DNA of 64,000 nucleotides from Garcia nutans. Taxonomy: Eukaryota > Streptophyta > Magnoliopsida > Malpighiales > Euphorbiaceae. Below the pieces are notes generated by a model. It saw only the letters and a list, made by a program, of their open reading frames with translations, was not told the origin of the DNA and did not search any database. Position numbers and translations under genes: made by a program. The DNA lies in assembly GCA_947685225.1 (NCBI GenBank), contig CANTUV010000008.1:47117501-47181500 (forward strand), in the 5' to 3' direction. How positions within the stretch are numbered: the first letter of the stretch is position 1; every line of letters starts with the position of its first letter. Below, piece by piece: positions 1 through 10,195 of this stretch.

Positions 1-640
1 TGATCTAGTCTAGGGTTTGTATGGATCTGCTATGATTGTATGAATTGGTTATTCTCTTAGCTAATAATTTCTTTAGCCTTGATTGAATGGAATATTGTTA
101 ATATATAATTGATTGGCCACCAATTATGTGGTTTAGGTATTAGATGATGGATTGAGAGATGAAATCTAATGTTGGAACAATTCAATTAGGGACTTAGGTG
201 AATTAGAGATATAACCTATTAAAAAGATTATTTCAATCATAACAAGATTAGTTGAAAGAGGTTTGAATGCGAGAGCTTATTTCCTTGACTCGATTAATTA
301 AGTTGCTTGAGATTTAATCTTTGAAATTAAATTAGTTAAGAGGAATAACCGTTCATACATATAAGTAGTAGAGAAGTGCAAGCCCTAGACCTTTCCATCA
401 AGTGAATCAAAACATCAACTTAATTTACTTTTATTCGTTTCAATCAATCTTCTTCATTAGTTAACAATTTAAATTTTCTTCATTACTTGTTATTTATAAT
501 ATGATAATCAATTAGCTACTTTAGCTTCCTTGTGAGACGACCTTGGCGCGATCACCTTTGCTACAGCTACCTCGTATACTTGCGAGTGACACTTTGTGGT
601 AGAGTTAATTCGAGCACAATAGACACACGTAAAAATATCA
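1..640 (+). repeat. LTR-like remnant, gypsy (Athila/Tat-like) type
   Basis: No open reading frame of note. The stretch 530-615, with gagacgacctt, a tract around tacctcgtatacttgcgagtgacac and then gagcacaa, resembles the 3' end of Athila/Tat-type LTRs, in which a short GC-richer block precedes the LTR end. The expected primer-binding site after the end is not recognisable, and no partner LTR was found in the window, so this is a remnant at best. The family assignment rests on memory of such LTR ends. Confidence 0.35.
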
Positions 641-1369
641 ATTCCCTGTAAACATGTAATGAATTATTTACGCATGTATAATGCAGTCAAATGAAGTCAT
701 CCATTTCCTTTAAGATGAACAAATTCATTACTTTACTTTGAACTTTTCTTGTTCGTTTCTTTTCTTTCACTTTACTTTATTCTCTTTTTTTTCTTTTGTG
801 TTTTATTCTCTTTCAATTTTACTATTAGATTTGTTCTTATCCCTTCATCATGCCAATCCTCTATATAAACAAACACAATTAGTTGCACTCATTTTCATCA
901 TTTCTTTTACCTTCGAAAAAAATCACTTGCTCCTTTTCTCATTTCAAAAAAAAATCTCAGATAGTTAACATCAAATAACGGATGTTCATCACGCTTCCAG
1001 GATTGGACAACATTCCAATAATGAACTGCTTGCTTAACTCCAGGCCAGCGGGCTGAAAAAAAATTCTCTTTTAGCCGCAATGCATCTTCACCGTAGTGCG
1101 AAGGAAAAAACGTAAGAGTCATTTTACTGAAATTTAATTACTTATTGTCTCATAATAAATATGCATGAAAATAAATTTATTGAGCAAGAATTCATAAGAG
1201 AAATAAAAAAAAATCAATGTAGGAAAAGGATTTATGTCTGAATACAAATTTAAAATAATTATGATTATTATAAAAGTGCAAAAAAAGAAGTTGTAGGATT
1301 TGTTTAATTGCCTTTCTTGACTTACCTGTTGTTAATAGTATGACGGTTGAGAGATTCATGGTAGAGGAA
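641..1369. other. AT-rich interval with one coding-like patch
   Basis: Mostly T-rich and A-rich sequence with no supported gene. The exception is 960-1122. Read on the minus strand, this piece has more balanced base composition and protein-like content (GEDALRLKENFF, then GVKQAVHYWNVVQSWKRDEH) with no stop for about 55 codons. I do not recognise it and cannot tell whether it is an exon remnant or a chance reading frame. Confidence 0.4.
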
Positions 1370-3656
1370 ACATTCACAAAGACTGTCAATGGTATGATCG
1401 AGCATTACCTTCAGTGAAAAGGATGGTCCGAGAATGCGACTTTTAAATTTTTGTTTTCCAATTGCCATCCCGAGGATTCCAAATTGACAGGAGTGTGGTC
1501 CAAGCACTCACAGAGTGATAGATGGACACTACCCATACCTTTCATTTGCCCATTGGAGAAATGACTATTGGCCTAGTTGATTTTGCTGCCATAACAGGTC
1601 TCCAATGCCATGGGATCCATGTCCCTTTAACCGGCAATATTTTAACCAATGATGAATTTTGACAGTTGATCGATGTTAGGCACGTTTTAGAGGACCTTAT
1701 AAAATCAAATATGAGCCCATCCGACAGTACTGGATAAATTATACTCAACCCATACATAATGATAGAGCAAAATAAAAAAATCTAGGGGCTCTTATTATTT
1801 CTAGAAGGGTTGACCATATTGTGTAGTACTGAGTCTACCATCCACTTGTCGGTGCTATAGGCTTTTACCGATTTTGACCTTATGCCACTTTACATATGTG
1901 GGGAGATTGGTCTTGCCTATCTTTTTCATGGTTTTGGCTCAATTTGTAGGAATAAAAATCATTCACTTGTTTCATGGATATTGCCGAGGTATCACCTCCT
2001 TATAATTATTGATTGAAATAATGTTTGCGTATGGATTTTGAACCTCCCTTTTTATGTGTAGGTTTGGGCGTATGAGCACAACTTAGTGAGAATTTCTATC
2101 ATTAGTAAATATTGAGTAGGATATCCAAGGCTAAGCTTCTGGCTATCAGGCCGTAGAGAGATGCCCAACAACCATCATGTGCATACTCACACTCATCGCT
2201 ACCACATAAGTCGTTTGACCTAGGACCAAGTAAGAGAAATGTTAATACTATTATGAAAACTTATGAGCAAAACAACTTGCCTGTTTGCTTTTCTATAGGT
2301 GGATGTGGCTTGGTGGGGAACTGATAAGAGGCATAACTGGCTCCATCCATGAATGGTGCTCTGGCCTTACAAAATTCTCATCGGATCATTGCTGGTCCAA
2401 TTTCTAGTGGTTGGTTCCTTGGTGAGCGAGTGTATAACTGGTTCCACAGTCCTGACCAGTGGAGGGTACCAAAAGACATCCCATCATATACACTGAATAA
2501 CATGGTCATGCCAGAACATTCTTGGAGACGTGCTCAAAATGGCTTTGATATTGAGGCCTTTCTGCTCTCACCGGATGTGTCATATATCCAGTTTCTTCGA
2601 GATCAACTCCTAAATTTTAAAGTATCTCCTATCAATGTTTGAGGATTTTCTGAGGAAGAAGAAGAAGAAGAAGAGGAAGAAGAAGAAATGGAAGAGGGGG
2701 AAGAGGAAGAGGAAGAAGGAGAAGAAGACTGTTACACAAAGGGTGGCATCAATTGTCCCTTGGTGGAGGTTAGGTGTGGGACCAAGTCATAGTTGAATGC
2801 TGTGGGCACTCGTGTGTGCTGAATGCACTATAAGGCTAGGGTATGCACCTTTCCTGACACCAATTGGTTTTAGGAGAAGTGGTAGCACCTGAGGTCCTAC
2901 AAAGACGAGGAAGAGGAAAGAGAATCTTCTTCCCATTCTCATGGTGACTCCAGGGCTAACACCTCTCAGGTGCATGTTTAACATTTGACGACCATAACTG
3001 CTTCTTCTTGATTTGTTTTGACTTTCTCTTATGATCATTGCAGGTTATTGGTTCATGTGATCACAAAGCTAGGTCGTCATATGCTACTCTAGTTCAACGG
3101 TAATTTTCTCCATTTGCTCCTCTTTTGTTCCACATCCTCATCCCGATATGTCATTTTATCTTCAGGGCTTCGATATGAATTGCTTGGTCTGTAGTCCTAT
3201 TTTAATGTTTATTTATGTTGTATGTATGCATGATTATGTATGTCTTTACCTTTTTCCTTTTTTGGCTTATAGCAAATGCTTGAGGAATAAAATAAGTAGT
3301 TGCAAGAGGAGTTATCCACTAGTTGTCTGGAATTGGACGCTAGCCATCAAGATACTACTCATTTCCATGATTTATGCCGTCAGTCAAAACAAAGCTTCCA
3401 GGACTTCCGGTTATAGGGGTTTAGAGATTCTGGTGCTGCTTCTTTGTCAAGAGGACCCTAGACCGATGACCGTGACTACGATGTGCCTCCCCCTCTTCCA
3501 GGAGATGACTTCTTCAGGGATGATTTTTAGGGTGACAGAGATCCTGTTGCTCCTTCATCAAGTAGATCTTGGGCGAATGATGTTCCTCTTCTTCCTTCAG
3601 GCGATGATTTCATGAGAGCGCTGTTTGATTATAGACCACCCTCTCCATCTCAATGA
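1370..3656 (+). pseudogene. PMD (plant mobile domain) gene, decayed copy 1
   Basis: Collinear pieces match the PMD family (MAIN/MAIL-like and transposon-carried PMD proteins). In order: an N-terminal part around 1380-1540 ending ALTE, two stops, MDTTHTFHLPIGEMTIGL; then ITGLQCHGIHVPLTGN near 1590-1635; LAYLFHGFGSICRN near 1915-1955; an apparent intron; VWAYEHNLVRI at 2065-2100; SSGWFLGER near 2400; and MPEHSWRRAQNGFDIEAFLL at 2508-2567. An acidic run follows at 2650-2730, then a C-terminal tail with a LQEEL motif near 3300 and FMRALFDYRPPSPSQ before the stop at 3654-3656. At least eight in-frame stops and frame changes disable it. Known PMD proteins act in gene silencing or travel in transposons; which type this was cannot be read from the sequence. 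A second, diverged copy lies at 53005-53985. Confidence 0.75.
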
Positions 3657-3759
3657 TCTTATAAATGACATGTAATAAAAATAAAATTAACTTTTACAAC
3701 TTTGACTTTTCCAACCTTTTTTTATTTTTTTTATTTTTTCTGTAACTATCTCTTCTTTT

Positions 3760-3925
3760 AATATTTTTGCTTTGATTTTTTTTTGAAATTTAATTTTAAA
3801 ATCAAATGTTGGCTTGGTCAAATCAGTGTCAATATACCTTAGGACTTGTCTATCAAATTAACACATCTATAACATCATAACCCTAGTTACCATACTAAAT
3901 TTGGGAATCATTTCCACTTGTTGAG
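3760..3925 (+). repeat. Dispersed segment shared with 29135-29300
   Basis: About 160 bases, from the run of T before gaaatttaattttaaaatc to gggaatcatttcc, align with 29135-29300 in the same orientation at roughly 80% identity by eye. Shared landmarks are aaatcaaatgttggct, then caaattaacacatctacaac-like sequence and ccctagttaccatactaaa. The second copy lies inside element E, which suggests that this end of the PMD copy was also once part of an Ogre-like element. No coding capacity is seen. Confidence 0.7.
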
Positions 3926-4183
3926 ATTGTTGGACAATCAAGCTCTATTTTGATCATTGACAATCAAATTGGTAAAGAACTAATGATTTCAAACAAGTTT
4001 GTTTTGCAAAATTTTTGTGATCGCCCAAACGAATGATCGAGCGACAACACAATTGCAGCACGAGCACATAATTGAACTGACATTCAGAATTGCCGAGCAA
4101 AGAACCTAACAGACTTATAGAGTGTTGAGCTAGATATAGAACTGCCGAGCAAAGAAGAGGAAGAAATTGCAAATCTATGTCTC

Positions 4184-5030
4184 ATGGTTATTGAAGATGA
4201 TAATAACTCTAATAAGGTAAGTACTCCATCTTTATACTTAATTGCATATGATAATGATGTTGATGATGCTTTAGATGAAAATGGTTTGATTGAACATATG
4301 AACCTTAGAATAGAAAAGTATTTCTCTAAGATGAAATTTTATAAAGATAAAAGTTCCAAGTTAGAAAAAGTATTTTGTGTCTTTGAAAAGCTCTACATTA
4401 GAATTGAAGACCTCAAATGAAAACTTGTTGAAATCAATTGATGAAATGACTAAAAATTCACATAGCTTAGAAAATGTGATCAAGGAAAAAAATATTGAAG
4501 GATGAAATAAATGAGTAGAAAGAGTCAATTTCAAAATTTCACAAGGGAAAAGAGGCCTTAGATATATTGATCAATAATCAAAGACTACCCTCCTTGAAAC
4601 ATGGTTTAGGGTTCATTGGCTCATTTAACACTTCACCTAATGCACCAACATTTGTTAAAGCTTCAACATCACAAACATCTAGTGTTGATGTTGTGAAGAG
4701 CACTAATGCACAAACCAACCCTAAAAATCCTAAAATAATTACATTAGGCTCACAAGGGTCGAGAACTAAAGCTCCAAAAGCAAATCATGCGTTCATGTAT
4801 ACAAGGCATGTACATAAACACAAAAATGCACAAAAGCAATCTAATTCAACTGCAATTTTGTGCATGGTTCATTGAATTTCAATATGAAGTGCATAAGTAT
4901 AGAATCTTGTATCAATGTACTTATTGTATGAAATTTGGACAAAATAGCACATTTTTCTATAGTAGGAAGGGTCATCTCAAGTTAGAGGACCCTTCTATTA
5001 CTAACCCCCAAGGACCCAACTTCATTTGAG
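4184..5030 (+). pseudogene. copia gag C-terminal fragment
   Basis: A charged, probably coiled-coil segment (DENGLIEHMNLRIEKYFSK, then KSSKLEKVFCVFEKL) is followed, after frame changes, by a decayed zinc-knuckle region at about 4915-4980 that keeps CTYC but has lost the His and last Cys. The segment NPQGPNFI, a stop, then VPKR at 5008-5040 matches the linker that precedes protease in SIRE-like elements. The N-terminal half of gag is absent. Confidence 0.7.
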
Positions 5031-5079
5031 TACCTAAAAGAAGATGAACATTGTTATTTTATAGGTATGCCTAAAATCC

Positions 5080-6195
5080 ACTATCAATGAAAATGTCCGA
5101 CTTGTGGATTATGGATGCTCAAGGCATATGATGGGTAATGTAAAGCCTTTTACAACACTCACTTATAAGCATGGAGTAATGTAACTTTTGGTAATAATGC
5201 TAAAGGTAAAATCGTTGGCATTGGTTCCATTGGCATACTTGGTAAAAATATGATTGATAATGTTTGGCTTATTGATGGAATGAAACATAATTTGCTCAGT
5301 GTATGTCAATTATGTGATAAAGGATATGATGTAAATTTTAATTCTAAAGGATGCATAGTTACCAATTCAAATGGTGAACTTGTATTGAAAGGAGTTAGAA
5401 TTGACAATACATATAAAATTGACTTATATTCTAATAATGTATTCGAATGTTTGATTACCAGTAGTAATGGTGCTTGGCTTTGGCATAGAAGACTAAGACA
5501 TGCTAGTACGAATCACTTACAATGTATTAGTAAAGAAAAACTAGTTGATGGTCTCACTAAAGTAAAATTTGATAAAGATAGGACTTATGAACCTTGTCAA
5601 TTTGGTAAGCAACATAAAAGTTCATTCAAATCTAAAAAGATTATAAGTACTTCTAGATCCTTAGAACTCATTCACTTGGATTTGTTTGGACCAAATAGAG
5701 TTGCTAGCTTATGTGGCAAGTTATATGCACTTGTACTTGTTGATGACTACTCAAGGTTTATATGGGCTAATTTCTCAGCTCAAAACAATGAAGCCTTCAA
5801 TCATTAAAATATTTGCAAAAAGAGTTCAAAATAAAAAAAGGCTATGTAATCACATTTATTAGAAGTAATCATGGCAAAGAATTTAAAAATGAGAACTTTG
5901 AAAATTTTTACAATGAGATTGGTATCTCACATAACTTTTTGGCTCCATGAATAACACAATAAAATGGTGTGGTTGAAAGAAAAAAATAGAACATTGATTG
6001 AAATGGCTAGGACAATGCTCAATGAGTATAATTTACCATCTTACTTTTGGGCAGAAGCCATTAGTACTGCCTATTATATTTCAAATAGTGTTTACAAAGG
6101 GCCTTTGATAAAAAATCTTCTTATGAGTTATGGAATGGAAGAATACACAAAATTTCATACATTAGAGTGTTTGGATGCAAATACTTTATATTGAA
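5080..6195 (+). pseudogene. copia protease and integrase region, broken
   Basis: Protease remnant near 5095-5130 reads VDYGCSRHM where copia proteases have D-S/T-G, so the active-site Ser is replaced by Tyr. The GAG-pre-integrase domain follows (KHNLLSVCQLCDKGY, then WLWHRRLRHAS with the His pair of the zinc site). The integrase core starts at LIHLDLFGP near 5670 and VDDYSRFIW near 5740. It continues after a stop and frame changes at 5808-5960 as VITFIRSNHGKEFKN and then GVVERKNRTLIEMARTM at 5965-6020. Several stops interrupt it. Confidence 0.8.
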
Positions 6196-6559
6196 AACAA
6201 AGGACAATTTTGGAAAATTCTCATCCAAATCTGATGAAGGCATATTTTTAAGATATTCATCATCTAGCAAAGCATATGGAGTATTTAATACGTGAACACT
6301 AGTAGTTGAAGAATCAATGCATGTTGTTTTTGATGAATCCTCTAAACTTGATCAAAGGAAAGGTAGTGCTCTTGATGATTTTGTAGGTACATTTGAACAA
6401 CAAGAAATAATCAATAGTCCAAAGAATAATCTTGATGAACAAGAAGAAGAGTCTCAAGAGATACCTAAAGATTAGCATTACAACAAGGATCATCCTAAAG
6501 AACTAATCATTGGTGACACCACTAGGGAGTAGCCACTAGATCTCAATTTAAATACTTAG

Positions 6560-8085
6560 ATTCTAATATTGCTTTTGTTTCTCAAATTGAGCCAAGGACT
6601 ATCAAGGAGGCTCTTAGAAACGAGTGTTGGGTGATTGCTATGTAAGATGAACTCAACCAATTTGAGAGGAACAAAGTATGGGAACTTTTTCCTAAACCTA
6701 AAAATCATCCAATTATAGGATATAAATGGGTATATAGGAATAAGCTTGATGAAAATGGTCTCATTACTTGAAACAAAGCTCGATTGGCAGCAAAAGGCTA
6801 TAGCCAAGAAGAAGGCATTGACTATGATGAGACATTTTCCCCCGTAGCTAGATTAGAAGCTATTAGAATATTGCTTGCATTTGCATGTCACATGAATTTT
6901 AAACTTTTTCAAATGGATGTTAAAAGTGCATTTCTAATTTGGTTTATAAATGAGGAAGTTTATATTTAACAACTTCTCAGTTTTGAAGATTATGAATTTC
7001 CAAATCATATTTTAAAACTTACCAAAGCACTATGGATTGACGCTTAGTACATATTTGCTTGAAAATGGATTTTCAAAAGGTAAAGTTAACACAACTCCTT
7101 CTGTTAAAATGAAAATGCATAATATTTTAATTGTGCAAATTTATGTTGATGATATTATATTTGGTGCTACTAATGAATCTTTATGCAAGGAATTTGTTTC
7201 ATGTATGACTAGAGAATTTGAAATGAGCATGATGGGTGAACTCAAATTCTTCCTTGGACTACAAATCAAGCAAAGCAAGGATGAGATCTTCATCAACCAA
7301 TCCAAGTATACAAAGGAACTCCTAAAGAAGTTTGGAATGGATGGTTGCAAATCTAGTAAGACTCCCGTGAGCACATCCTTGAAACTTGACAAAGATGAAA
7401 ATAGTACGGCAATAGATGAGAAGAAATATTAAGGTATTATCGGATCACTACTTTACTTAACTGCCTCTAGACAGGATATAATGTATAATGTATGTTTGTG
7501 TGGTAGATTTCAATCTTGTCCTAGGGAATAACAAGTAAATGCATCTAAAAGAATTTTAAAATACTTGAGTGGTACATTGTATTTAGGTCTATGGCATCCT
7601 AGAAACAAATCATTTGACATATTAGGATTTTCCGATGCAAATTTTGCCGGTAGCCTACTAGATAGGAAAAGCACCATCGGAGCATGTCATTTTCTCAGAG
7701 AATGCTTAATTTCTTGGTTTAGTAAGAAACAAGTATCGGTTGCTTTATCTACCACGGAAGCCGAATATGTTTCTACATGTTTTTGTTGAACACAAGTTAT
7801 TTGGACGAAACAACACTTGCTTGACTATGGAAAAACATTCCTATTAAATGTTACAGTACTAGTGCAATCAATTTATCCAAGAATCCCATTCAACATTCTA
7901 GGCCTAAGCATATAGACATCAAACATCATTTCTTAAGGGATAATATTCAAAATAACAATATAGTTTTAGAATTTGTTAAAACACAAAATCAACTTGAGAA
8001 TTTTTTCAAAAAACCCTTAAATGAAGAAAGAATGAATTTTATAAAACAAAATACTAGCATGATTGATGAAAAATCTCTTGCATAA
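6560..8085 (+). pseudogene. copia reverse transcriptase and RNase H, broken
   Basis: RT begins near 6600 (EALRNECWVIAM, then IIGYKWVYRNKLDENG), with ARLAAKGYSQEEGIDYDETF at 6778-6837 and FQMDVKSAFL near 6910. The part expected next, the YGLKQAPRAWY-type motif, is missing at about 7030-7045, a deletion. RT resumes with the catalytic YVDDIIFG at 7142-7165 and MMGELKFFLGLQIKQ. RNase H follows with a FSDANFAGS motif near 7630 and ALSTTEAEYVS near 7745. The frame is lost after 7787. The reading frame equivalent ends at a TAA near 8083. Confidence 0.85.
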
Positions 8086-8787
8086 TCATTCTTTATTTCT
8101 CCTAAAATCAATTTTGATCATATGCACTTAAATGTTTTTTAAGACACAAAACGACCCACTTTGTGTGGTTGCCCTAGTATTCTAAGCGCTCAAACACTGT
8201 CTGCTCTTTCCCTAGCCCGAGCCATAAAAGTCATCATCTCCCAAGCCTTAACAGGTTTCTCCTGAGCTTTAACATGTATTTCTACTGAGCCCTCGCTTCA
8301 AAGCATTTATCTTCAGTAAGAGCACTACAACTAGTGCGGTCGGTCAAATTTAAGAATTTCAAAATTTTTTCGATCGTTACATTCCTCTCAAGATTGTGTG
8401 AGCACACACTACCAAGAGAAATCACCAGACTGAGTTGGTGGTGTAACAAAATGTGTAACTGAATTTCTTTTTTCATTGGAACTCTAAAAATTTAAATTTT
8501 CTACTCTCCAAATGGTAAAAAATGACTAGTTTTCTAAATTTTATCTATAAATACCTCTATTTTGCATGAAAATACATCTTCACAAACTCAAAACACATAT
8601 TCAAACACTCCTCCAAGAATGTAATCATTTCAAGAAGGATGTCTCAAAGAGAATCACAAAACTCCACAAAAATGTTGATCTCCTTTCCCACATTCATCAT
8701 GACATATATGACTTCCAAGGGAAATTTGATCTTCCTCAATGTGAGTTAAGTGAATGGGATGTGAGTGAGTATATTAAAAGTCCTTAT
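8086..8787. other. Non-coding interval after copia pol
   Basis: AT-rich sequence between the copia RNase H and the first LTR of element H. It may be the 3' untranslated part of the copia element, but no polypurine tract or LTR start was recognised. No gene is supported. Confidence 0.4.
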
Positions 8788-9156
8788 TGATGAAGCAAAT
8801 ATTTATTTCCTTATTTAAGAATATCATATCAAGACATTATTTTAGGGATTTGTCTAGCTATGTAATTATTTTATTTCCATATTGCGTTATGTTCTATTTT
8901 TGGCAATCTGTTACTAATTTATTTAGTTTTCTTATTTGTAATAAAGATTTATGTAACCCTAACTCTATATAATGTAACCTTTTATGAGGTGATAAGGAGC
9001 TAGTTTTTGTATTTTAATAAAATTTCAAAGAGGTCTTTGTCTCTTTTCCAAGCTTTCGGTATTCTTTGAATCAATGAATGCTTGTTTATTTCTATATTCC
9101 TAAGCATTCTTAGACTAAATAGGGTTATAGAAAATATCTGTATTACTTCCACTGCA
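8788..9156 (+). repeat. Element H 5' LTR
   Basis: Starts TGATGAAGCAAAT and ends CACTGCA, followed by four bases and the primer site. It matches 9829-10171 base for base apart from scattered substitutions, for example gcgttatg against gcattcca near 8884. A likely polyadenylation region with AATAAAATTTC lies near 9018. Confidence 0.8.
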
Positions 9157-9161
9157 TCAGT

Positions 9162-9173
9162 TGGTATCAGAGC
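9162..9173 (+). promoter_or_regulatory. Element H primer-binding site (tRNA-iMet)
   Basis: TGGTATCAGAGC is complementary to the 3' end of plant initiator methionine tRNA and lies just inside the 5' LTR, where minus-strand DNA synthesis starts. Confidence 0.85.
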
Positions 9174-9193
9174 CTGGTTCGCTCCTGGAAATT

Positions 9194-9800
9194 ATGGCAC
9201 TGCGAAGACAACCACAACAGCGTATAGAGGAGGTTTGTGAGCATGATCTCATGACCCACTTTGAGCATCGACTCGAACAAATGATGGATCGATTAACAAA
9301 GTGAATGATACAACACATGGAGGATTATTATTGCATGCTCTTGGTTTAGATAGTGGAGAACCAAAATTGGAATATTTGACTCGCATGAAAAATTATATGC
9401 GGATGATTATTTAGAAAATGATTTTGAAGAATTAGAACCAGTTTTTGATGAATATAATGATGAGATAGGGGAAGTTGAAGAATCACAATCAGTTTTTGTT
9501 AACTATTGTAAGGAGATGGAGAAACTTAATATTTCAACAACAATGAATGAGGAAGAAGTAAAGGAATTGGTTGATATTTCTACAAATACCAGAATCATCC
9601 AATTCAATAGAAACATATTTTTTGAAATATGTGACTCGATTTGGGAAGCATTTCAATATTCTGTTGAAATCCAGCAGTTATTTAAAGAGTTGAAGGAGTT
9701 GGTTGATGACAATTTGCCAGCAAATTCATGATTTCTACAGAATAATGAACATGCCATTGTAGTATATCAGTTATTGATTCTTCAGCACTATAAAACTTAA
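9194..9800 (+). pseudogene. gypsy gag/pol scraps inside element H
   Basis: A gag-like N-terminus at 9194-9303 (MALRRQPQQRIEEV, then HRLEQMMDRLTK) resembles chromovirus gag starts and stops at once. The rest, up to the open stretch 9516-9731, is acidic and Glu-rich (for example NDEIGEVEESQSVFVNY) and matches no domain I can name. The tail before the polypurine tract (GRVFSKQRRM region) resembles the end of some gypsy polyproteins. RT, RNase H and integrase are absent. Confidence 0.5.
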
Positions 9801-9818
9801 GGTCGAGTTTTTTCCAAG

Positions 9819-9828
9819 CAAAGGAGAA
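9819..9828 (+). promoter_or_regulatory. Element H polypurine tract
   Basis: The purine run caaaggagaa directly abuts the TG start of the 3' LTR, the position used to prime plus-strand synthesis. Confidence 0.65.
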
Positions 9829-10171
9829 TGATGAAGAAAATATTTATTTCCTAATTTAAGAATATCATATCAAGGCATTATTTTAGGGATTTGTCTAGCT
9901 ATGTAATTATTTTATTTCCATATTGCATTCCATTCTATTTTTGGCAATCTGTTACTAATTTATTTATTTTCCTTATTTGTAATAAAGATTTATGTAACCC
10001 TAACTCTATATAATGTAATCTTTTATGAAGTGATAAGGAGCTAGTTTTTATATTTCAATAAAATTTCCAAGAGGACTTTGTCTCTTTTCCATGCTTTCGG
10101 TATTCTTTGAATCAATGAATGCTTGTTTATTTCTATATTCCTGGGCATTCTTAGACTAAATAGGGTTATAG
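9829..10171 (+). repeat. Element H 3' LTR, end truncated
   Basis: Repeats 8788-9131 and stops matching after gggttatag at 10171, so about 25 terminal bases are lost. The next 24 bases (10172-10195) match neither LTR, and element A starts at 10196. Confidence 0.8.
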
Positions 10172-10195
10172 ATTAATCACTTATGAAGGATCCTC

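Larger units (their letters stand above)
4170..8085 (+). mobile_element. Ty1/copia retrotransposon internal region, SIRE/Maximus-like, decayed
   Basis: Gag C-terminus, protease, integrase, reverse transcriptase and RNase H follow in copia order (integrase before RT). The RT/RNase H wording, with EFEMSMMGELKFFLGLQIKQ, YTKELLKKFGM and ALSTTEAEYVS, is closest to the SIRE/Maximus lineage as I know it. No LTR pair, primer site or polypurine tract was found around it, so it is a truncated element. Many stops, frameshifts and one deletion in RT make it inactive. The flanks 3926-4169 and 8086-8787 may belong to it but show no terminal structure. Confidence 0.85.
8788..10171 (+). mobile_element. Element H: small non-autonomous gypsy derivative (TRIM-like)
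   Basis: Two direct repeats of about 370 bases (8788-9156 and 9829-10171) begin with TGATGAAG and flank an internal part of only about 670 bases. An initiator-Met primer site lies five bases inside the first repeat and a purine tract lies directly before the second, so these are true LTRs. Inside are scraps of gypsy coding sequence, not a gag-pol. The last 25 or so bases of the second LTR are missing; 24 unrelated bases lie between it and element A. The element could have moved only with enzymes from a related full-length gypsy element. Confidence 0.8.

Noticed and set aside
2650..2730. GAAGAA run as a stand-alone microsatellite
   Set aside because: In frame with the PMD pieces it encodes an acidic stretch, which fits the protein, so it is counted as part of that pseudogene.
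9162..9173. tRNA-like TGGTATCAGAGC strings (also 12727 and 22813)
   Set aside because: They are primer-binding sites just inside LTRs; there is no cloverleaf and thus no tRNA gene.
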